Of a stretch of 9,391 nt of DNA, positions 5,788 through 9,391 are shown one piece after another. Numbering within the stretch: position 1 is the first letter of the stretch; each line of letters opens with the position of its first letter. This stretch comes from an uncultured Mycoplasma sp. Its GTDB lineage: Bacteria; Bacillota_I; Bacilli_A; RF39; UBA660. The notes below the pieces were generated by a model. That model saw nothing but the letters and a program-made list of their open reading frames with translations, was not told the origin of the DNA and ran no database searches. The stretch covers positions 1-9,391 of the forward strand of contig CANOGG010000029.1 of the NCBI GenBank assembly GCA_947565485.1, in the 5' to 3' direction. A program made the translations under genes and the position numbers.

Positions 5788-5807
5788 AGTATAAATTGGG
5801 GAAACTT
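5778..5807 (+). promoter_or_regulatory. Candidate sigma-F promoter of spoIIQ
   Basis: GGGGAAACTT (5798-5807) matches the sigma-F -10 (GGnrAnAnTw) at every defined position; 15 bases upstream is CAATA (5778-5782), three of five to the -35 GYWTA. In Bacillus subtilis spoIIQ is a sigma-F gene expressed in the forespore. The predicted start falls near 5814. Confidence 0.45.
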
Positions 5808-5839
5808 GTTCACCTTATAAATATGAAAGGGTGAGTAAG
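5805..5839 (+). promoter_or_regulatory. Hairpin covering the spoIIQ ribosome-binding site
   Basis: CTTGTTCACC (5805-5814) pairs with GGTGAGTAAG (5830-5839) over ten positions, two of them G-U, with a 15-base loop. The right arm contains GGTGA of the AAGGGTGAG ribosome site and ends one base before the ATG at 5841. No T-tract follows. The left arm lies at or before the predicted sigma-F start, so only longer transcripts would fold it. Confidence 0.5.
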
Positions 5840-5840
5840 A

Positions 5841-6473
5841 ATGAAACAAAGGAAGCTTAGAGGTTATGTTCTTCCGACGATTTATGTATTAATTTTAATG
5901 ATTGTTTTTGGCGCGGTTAGTTTGATTACGACTTTGTTTAAGACTAATCCAAATTATTTGTATACGATTGGAGTATTAAAAGATGTGGATGCTATACCAG
6001 TTATTGATATGGAGGGGTCGACTAATGTGGGAATATTAGAAGCTTATCATGGTGATGGTGTAGAGATTGATAAGTATTTTTATGATGTAAAGGGTGATAG
6101 TGAAACTCAAGAGAAAGCGCTTATTTATTTTTCAAATACTTATATGAAGAATACGGGAGTGCTTTATAAGAGTGAGAATGAGTTTCAGGCTGTCGCGGTA
6201 TTAAATGGAACAGTTTTAAATATAAAGGAAGATGAATTATTAGGAAAGTTAGTAGAAGTAGAACATAATACGAATCTCAGGACTATTTATTATAGCTTAG
6301 GTGAAGTTAATGTGAAAATAGGCGATGTAATAGACCAAGGTGATGTGATTGGGGTTAGTGGAAGTAATAAGATAAGTGAGGCATCTCATGGTTTGTTGTT
6401 TGAGGTTTATTATAATGGGACTTTGATTAATCCTTTGGAATTTTATAAGATGGATGCTTCGACTTTGAATTAA
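5841..6473 (+). CDS. spoIIQ: Stage II sporulation protein Q-like, degenerate LytM/M23 domain
   Basis: SpoIIQ is the forespore membrane protein that binds mother-cell SpoIIIAH across the septum, joining the engulfment ratchet and the feeding-tube channel. The 210 residues have a short basic start, one membrane helix (about 11-33) and a C-terminal M23-type beta domain (about 100-202): AVLNGTVLNI, LGKLVEVEHN, VKIGDVIDQGDVIGVSG, LLFEVYYNGTLINPLEFY. All four positions expected to bind zinc are replaced: HxGxD reads NTGVL (Asn104, Leu108), and HLHFEV reads GLLFEV (Gly184, Leu186). The protein should therefore be a scaffold, not an endopeptidase. B. subtilis SpoIIQ is also degenerate, while clostridial ones are active. 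The assignment rests on the fold, the position after spoIID and the sigma-F-like -10. The start follows AAGGGTGAG. SpoIIIAH is not in the window. Confidence 0.83.
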   Translation: MKQRKLRGYVLPTIYVLILMIVFGAVSLITTLFKTNPNYLYTIGVLKDVDAIPVIDMEGSTNVGILEAYHGDGVEIDKYFYDVKGDSETQEKALIYFSNTYMKNTGVLYKSENEFQAVAVLNGTVLNIKEDELLGKLVEVEHNTNLRTIYYSLGEVNVKIGDVIDQGDVIGVSGSNKISEASHGLLFEVYYNGTLINPLEFYKMDASTLN

Positions 6474-6482
6474 GGGTTTGTT

Positions 6483-7052
6483 ATGAGGAAGATGATACTT
6501 TATTTTAGAGATGATGGTTTTAGTATTGTGTATAATGGTAAAGTTATGAACATTCAGATGGAAAGTATTGTTGATAAGGGAGAAATAGTTGATAGAGGAC
6601 GCTTTATGGAAGAGTTTCCAAAGATTATTAAAGCTAAGAAAATTAAGAGTAAGTTATTTGGCGATAATATATATTTAGTTAAAAATAGTTATTTTAATAA
6701 TAGAGATATATTCTTTTGGGAAAGCCTTTTTAGTGATTTGGGTTTTATTAAAGTTATTTATATAGATATAAGGGATTTCTTTTTGGATTCGGATAGTACT
6801 TATGTGGAAATTAATAAGGGATATTTGGTTTTAAATTTGGATAAAGGGATATATTTAGAGTTAGATTATATTCAGAGTATAGAAGATGTTTTGGTTTATT
6901 TCTCGAAATATATGAAGAAAAACGTTATACTATTTGGTAGTAATGATAGTATTTCAAAGGTTAAGTGTGATAGTATGAATGTTTATTATATGGAAGATAA
7001 TATAAATTATATTACACAAAGTTTACTCAAAGTAAAAAAATGTGATGTTTGA
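6483..7052 (+). CDS. Uncharacterised 189-aa protein downstream of spoIIQ
   Basis: I do not recognise this family. The gene starts 10 bases after the spoIIQ stop; AAGGG overlapping that stop serves as ribosome site for the ATG at 6483, so the two are surely co-transcribed, and the last codons lie inside the terminator. The protein has no signal peptide or membrane helix and looks cytoplasmic. It alternates strands and helices: MILYFRDDGFSIVYNGKV at the start, NIYLVKNSYFNNRDIFFWES (62-81), GFIKVIYID (87-95), STYVEINKGYLVLNLDKG (105-122), and NVILFGSNDSISKV (147-160). That order loosely recalls a shortened actin-like (MreB/FtsA/PilM) fold, which is suggestive because mbl follows spoIIQ-spoIIID in B. 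subtilis. However, the phosphate-loop glycines are missing and the length is about half of MreB. It is not SpoIIID, which is a small HTH protein. Treat as unknown. Confidence 0.8.
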   Translation: MRKMILYFRDDGFSIVYNGKVMNIQMESIVDKGEIVDRGRFMEEFPKIIKAKKIKSKLFGDNIYLVKNSYFNNRDIFFWESLFSDLGFIKVIYIDIRDFFLDSDSTYVEINKGYLVLNLDKGIYLELDYIQSIEDVLVYFSKYMKKNVILFGSNDSISKVKCDSMNVYYMEDNINYITQSLLKVKKCDV

Positions 7053-7067
7053 CATCATGTTTTTTTT
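7041..7067 (+). terminator. Terminator of the spoIID-spoIIQ cluster
   Basis: TGTGATGT (7041-7048) pairs with ACATCATG (7052-7059), with two G-U pairs, around a 3-base loop, followed by eight T (7060-7067). The stem contains the last codons and the stop of the 189-aa gene. Its final two T form the start of the agrA -35. Confidence 0.83.
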
Positions 7068-7094
7068 GACATTGAAGCAATTTTATATTATAAT
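7066..7094 (+). promoter_or_regulatory. Perfect-consensus sigma-A promoter of agrA-agrC
   Basis: TTGACA (7066-7071), a 17-base spacer and TATAAT (7089-7094) match the vegetative consensus at every position. The predicted start is near 7101, giving a leader of about 33 bases. The ribosome site is GGTGATTA, not AGGAGG. Confidence 0.88.
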
Positions 7095-7133
7095 TACTTA
7101 TAGTAAACATAGTTTGAGAATTGGTGATTATAT

Positions 7134-7838
7134 ATGATAAGGTTTGTAATTGTTGATGATGAAATAGATGAAATTAAACATATTGAGAAGTTAATTTCAG
7201 AAGTGGTTACGGAGGATAAGGAAATAATTAGCTTTACAGAAGTAGATGCTTTATTGAAGCATGAAATTCAAAATGTAGAAATGAGGAAGATTTATATTTT
7301 GGATATTGAGCTTGGGAATAAAATGAGTGGGATAAGTCTGGCTAAGAAAATTAGAGATGTCGATTATGAGAGTGAAATAATTTTTATTACAAATCATGAT
7401 AAGATGTTTGAAAGTGCTCATAGAAGTGTTTATGAAATTTTTGATTTTATTGAAAAGTTCCATGATTTTGATAAAAGGCTTAAGAAAGATTTGAAAGAAA
7501 TTTTAAAGAGAAATTTTGATACTAAGATGCTTAGTTATAAAGGTAGTAATGGAGCTGATTTGTGTATATTTTATAGAGAACTGTTGTATATTTATCGTGA
7601 TAAAGAAGAAAGAAAGCTAATTGTAGTGGTAAAACATAATAGGTATAAAGTTAATATGAGTATTAAAGAGATGTTGGGAAAGTTAGATGATAGGTTTGTG
7701 CAGTGTCATAGGTCTTGTATTGTTAATAAGAATGTAGTTCAAGAGTGGAATTATAAAGAGAATTATTTTACTTTAACTAATGGTGATAAAGTGTATTTAT
7801 TATCTAATATGAATAAGAAGGAGCTACAGCATGAGTGA
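7134..7838 (+). CDS. agrA: AgrA/LytTR-type response regulator
   Basis: This is the cytoplasmic transcription factor of an Agr-type two-component system. Residues 1-120 form a receiver domain: acidic pair Asp8/Asp9 in IVDDE, phospho-acceptor Asp57 in YILDIEL, Thr86 in IFITN and conserved Lys108. Residues about 133-232 form a LytTR DNA-binding domain (SYKGSNGADLCIFYRELLYI, FVQCHRSCIVNKNVV, LSNMNKKEL), which in AgrA, ComE and VirR binds paired ACAGTT-like repeats. The length of 234 is typical. The start at 7134 is supported by GGTGATTA, which can pair with the AUCACC of the 16S end, and by the promoter just upstream. Its last eight bases overlap the next gene, a sign of translational coupling to its kinase. 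The nearby agrB and agrD on the opposite strand favour AgrA over other LytTR regulators. Likely targets, not visible here, include agrBD. Confidence 0.9.
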   Translation: MIRFVIVDDEIDEIKHIEKLISEVVTEDKEIISFTEVDALLKHEIQNVEMRKIYILDIELGNKMSGISLAKKIRDVDYESEIIFITNHDKMFESAHRSVYEIFDFIEKFHDFDKRLKKDLKEILKRNFDTKMLSYKGSNGADLCIFYRELLYIYRDKEERKLIVVVKHNRYKVNMSIKEMLGKLDDRFVQCHRSCIVNKNVVQEWNYKENYFTLTNGDKVYLLSNMNKKELQHE

Positions 7839-9099
7839 GTTTTTGGTGTGGTTTGTTGGTTGTTTAAGTGCAACTTTTGGCTATACTTATTTTTATTATA
7901 AACTGTCAAATTCATTAAAAGAAAATATAAATTTTAAAATTGTATTCTTGTTTCTATTTGGAGTTTTATTAATATCTATTTTAAATTATTATAAAATTCC
8001 GTTTGTAAACTTATTTTTGTTTTTTGTATTTTATCCGTTACTTTTTTATAGTATTGAAAAAGTTAATGTTAAAAAATTAATATTTTATGTAATATTTATT
8101 TGGTTATTAGGTGCGATAGTTGATATTTTGGTAATGTTATTTATTTCGCTTTTATTAATGATTATAAAAATAAATGATATTTTCTTTTTATCAGAATTTA
8201 TGACATTTATTGTTGGACTAATTTTTATATTATTTGGGAAATGTTCTAAAGTAATTGATTTTACGAATAATTTATATTTGAAAATTTCAAAAATTAAATA
8301 TTTTGATTTCTATTTTATTTCTTTTGGAATATTGGTATTATTGGGTGGATGTTTTATATTTCTTAATTTGCCAGATATAAAAATAGATATTTTAATGGTT
8401 TTAATTATAGTTTTGGCTTTTATGATTTTACTTTTGTTGATAAAGTATAAGATAAATGAAAGTGAAAATATAAATTATTTGAATACTTTAAGAAAAAATA
8501 ATGAGTTTTATATGCGAGTAGATGATGATAATAGAGAATTTAAGCATAATTTAATTGCTAAATTACTTAGTATAAAGTCAGTTTCAAATAGGAAAGGTAT
8601 GTTGTTAATTGAAGATTTGATAAGGCAGTTTAATAAAAGTATAGATTTTTCAGAAAGTATAAAAGTTATCCCTTATGGTTTAAATGGTATTATTTACCAA
8701 AAATTATATCCACATTTAAACGACTTGAATGTTAAGATAGTTAACGATATTAATTATGATATATTTACGGTGTTAAAGCCAAGACGTTATAATGTATTTG
8801 TAGAAAAGATGATAATAGCCCTTGATAATGCAATAGAAGCTAGTTTAAATAGCAATGAGAAAATAGTAGTAATAAATATCTATGATGAAGATAATCTAAT
8901 TGCCGTGGATATTAAAAATACTTTTGCTAATGATATCGATGTTGATATGCTAGGCAGTATTAATTATTCAACTAAAGGTAAAAAGCGTGGCATAGGACTA
9001 TTTTCAATGCTTAGAAATAAAGAGGCAGAGGTTAAAGTTAGAATTGTTAATAATTTATTTGTTAGTAAAATAACAACAAAAAAACGGCTAGTTGATTAG
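7831..9099 (+). CDS. agrC: AgrC-type membrane histidine kinase (GHKL)
   Basis: This is the receptor kinase that senses the cyclic peptide outside and phosphorylates the response regulator encoded just upstream. The N-terminal half (to about 205) has six or seven membrane helices, roughly at 2-22, 35-52, 55-75, 83-113, 118-137, 160-178 and 186-204, as in AgrC, FsrC and VirS. A linker leads to the H-box FKHNLIAKLL, with His239 as phospho-acceptor. The N-box is LDNAIEAS (331-338, Asn333) and the G-box is STKGKKRGIGLFSM (380-393), giving a GHKL-type ATP-binding domain. The 422 residues match the usual 400-450. AAGGAG before the ATG at 7831 and the 8-base overlap with agrA show coupled translation. 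The order is agrA then agrC, the reverse of S. aureus. The stop codon lies inside the terminator hairpin shared with agrD. The membrane part is richer in AT than agrA, as expected for hydrophobic codons. Confidence 0.9.
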   Translation: MSEFLVWFVGCLSATFGYTYFYYKLSNSLKENINFKIVFLFLFGVLLISILNYYKIPFVNLFLFFVFYPLLFYSIEKVNVKKLIFYVIFIWLLGAIVDILVMLFISLLLMIIKINDIFFLSEFMTFIVGLIFILFGKCSKVIDFTNNLYLKISKIKYFDFYFISFGILVLLGGCFIFLNLPDIKIDILMVLIIVLAFMILLLLIKYKINESENINYLNTLRKNNEFYMRVDDDNREFKHNLIAKLLSIKSVSNRKGMLLIEDLIRQFNKSIDFSESIKVIPYGLNGIIYQKLYPHLNDLNVKIVNDINYDIFTVLKPRRYNVFVEKMIIALDNAIEASLNSNEKIVVINIYDEDNLIAVDIKNTFANDIDVDMLGSINYSTKGKKRGIGLFSMLRNKEAEVKVRIVNNLFVSKITTKKRLVD

Positions 9100-9110
9100 T
9101 CGTTTTGTTT
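9078..9110. terminator. Bidirectional terminator between agrC and agrD
   Basis: AAAACGGCTA (9081-9090) pairs with TAGTCGTTTT (9097-9106), with one G-U pair, around a 6-base loop. T-tracts follow on both strands: TTTTGTTTT on the plus side and TTTTTTT on the minus side (9084-9078). The agrC stop TAG is 9097-9099, inside the stem; the agrD stop is 12 bases beyond. It closes both convergent operons. Confidence 0.82.
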
Positions 9111-9117
9111 TATAAAA

Positions 9118-9228
9118 TTATATTAGTTCTTCAGGGCATTCTGGTTCATCATACCAAAACCAAGCGGTAAATGGTGTAACAGATGTTTTTATAGCAGCAC
9201 AACTTAATAAGTTAGCTAAAAATTCCAT
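9118..9228 (-). CDS. agrD: AgrD-like cyclic autoinducer pro-peptide (36 aa)
   Basis: A 36-codon gene encodes an apparent quorum-sensing peptide precursor. It has a very strong ribosome site, AAAGGAGGT, nine bases before the ATG at 9228, and follows the end of agrB by 55 bases in the same direction. The three AgrD parts are visible: a short hydrophobic/amphipathic leader (MEFLANLLSCAAIK), an aromatic core (TPFTAWFW, residues 18-25) and the acidic recognition tail YDEPECPEELI, closely matching DEVEVPKEL of staphylococci and YEPKxP of Listeria and clostridia. In the family AgrB cuts before the tail and closes a five-residue ring from a Cys or Ser. Here the fifth residue before the tail is Thr21 (TAWFW), where clostridial signals have C-x-W-F-x; the only cysteines are Cys10 in the leader and Cys31 in the tail. 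Family membership is well supported by tail and context; the mature peptide is not predictable. Confidence 0.82.
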   Translation of the reverse strand: MEFLANLLSCAAIKTSVTPFTAWFWYDEPECPEELI

Positions 9229-9259
9229 TCTTGGGTACCTCCTTTACTTCTTATATTTT

Positions 9260-9289
9260 GTTTAAATATATATATAAAATAATTTAAAC
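9260..9289 (-). other. AT-rich hairpin between agrB and agrD
   Basis: GTTTAAAT (9260-9267) and ATTTAAAC (9282-9289) are perfect inverted 8-bp arms around 14 bases. The arm nearest agrB contains its stop codon. With no GC-rich stem or long T-tract it is a poor terminator. It might affect processing or stability of the agrBD transcript. Confidence 0.35.
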
Positions 9290-9391
9290 CGTTGTAGTGG
9301 GATTTTTGTGATAGTGTTTATAATTATTGAATGTTGTTTTAGTTAGTTTGTAAGTTAAAGGGTTAATTAAAACACTTTCAATTAGTAAGGC
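9284..9391 (-). CDS. agrB: AgrB-like peptide-processing membrane protein, C-terminal end (cut by window edge)
   Basis: The last 35 codons and the TAA of a gene entering from the right edge, ending 55 bases before agrD. The visible residues begin ALLIESVLINPLTYKL, a hydrophobic segment that would close the last membrane helix. The basic, tyrosine-rich end FNNYKHYHKN resembles the usual C-terminus of AgrB proteins (LPITYK followed by a polar NNY-type tail). AgrB is a membrane cysteine endopeptidase of about 200 residues that removes the AgrD tail and forms the peptide ring; its catalytic His and Cys would lie upstream, outside the window. The assignment rests on this short match together with position before agrD. 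The frame has no stop up to the window edge. Confidence 0.7.
   Translation of the reverse strand, partial: ALLIESVLINPLTYKLTKTTFNNYKHYHKNPTTTV

Noticed and set aside
7101..7120. LytTR (AgrA) half-sites in the agrA leader (ATAGTAAAC and ATAGTTTGAG)
   Set aside because: They match the known ACAGTT-type half-site poorly and are spaced nine bases apart, not about one or two helical turns as in known sites.
1..9391. tRNA, rRNA, CRISPR arrays, insertion sequences
   Set aside because: No cloverleaf, rRNA motif, regular spaced repeat or transposase fragment was seen on either strand.

Overview
The window comes from a low-GC, spore-gene-carrying Firmicute, most likely an uncultured gut-type member of the Bacilli. 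The evidence is very AT-rich DNA, strong AGGAGG-type ribosome sites, an endospore engulfment gene pair (spoIID-spoIIQ), an Agr-type peptide quorum-sensing locus, and a family of secreted proteins of a kind common in gut Firmicutes. TGA is used as a stop (for example at 4580, 7050 and 7836), so this is not the Mycoplasma code. The species cannot be named from the sequence.

Layout. The left edge holds the first 72 codons of phosphoglycerate kinase (minus strand) with a clean promoter. From about 441 to 4755 there are two tandem copies of one module. Each has a minus-strand gene for an exported protein (TasA/camelysin-like N-terminus, large C-terminal domain probably of C-type-lectin type), paired head to head with a plus-strand Cro/CI-type regulator. 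Each regulator is followed by a nearly identical GTTAGTAA/TTATTAAC terminator. Both divergent gaps carry inverted repeats that overlap the predicted promoters and look like operators.

From 4760 to 7067 lies a sporulation cluster: spoIID (lytic transglycosylase) with a sigma-E-like promoter, spoIIQ (LytM-fold engulfment protein that lacks all four zinc ligands) with a sigma-F-like -10, and an unrecognised 189-residue protein. A hairpin sits over the spoIIQ ribosome site. Its left arm begins upstream of the predicted sigma-F start, so it would form in read-through transcripts only.

The right end is an Agr quorum-sensing locus split into two convergent halves. An agrA-agrC operon (plus strand) runs from a perfect TTGACA-17-TATAAT promoter. 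The end of agrB and a complete 36-codon agrD run in from the right edge on the minus strand. The halves share a bidirectional terminator whose stem contains the agrC stop codon.

Most notable: the agrD-like pro-peptide was found by reading the minus strand at 9118-9228. It has the family's acidic tail (YDEPECPEEL), but threonine stands where the ring-forming cysteine (or serine) is expected (TAWFW, compared with clostridial C-x-W-F-x signals). This suggests an unusual ring chemistry or an altered ring size.
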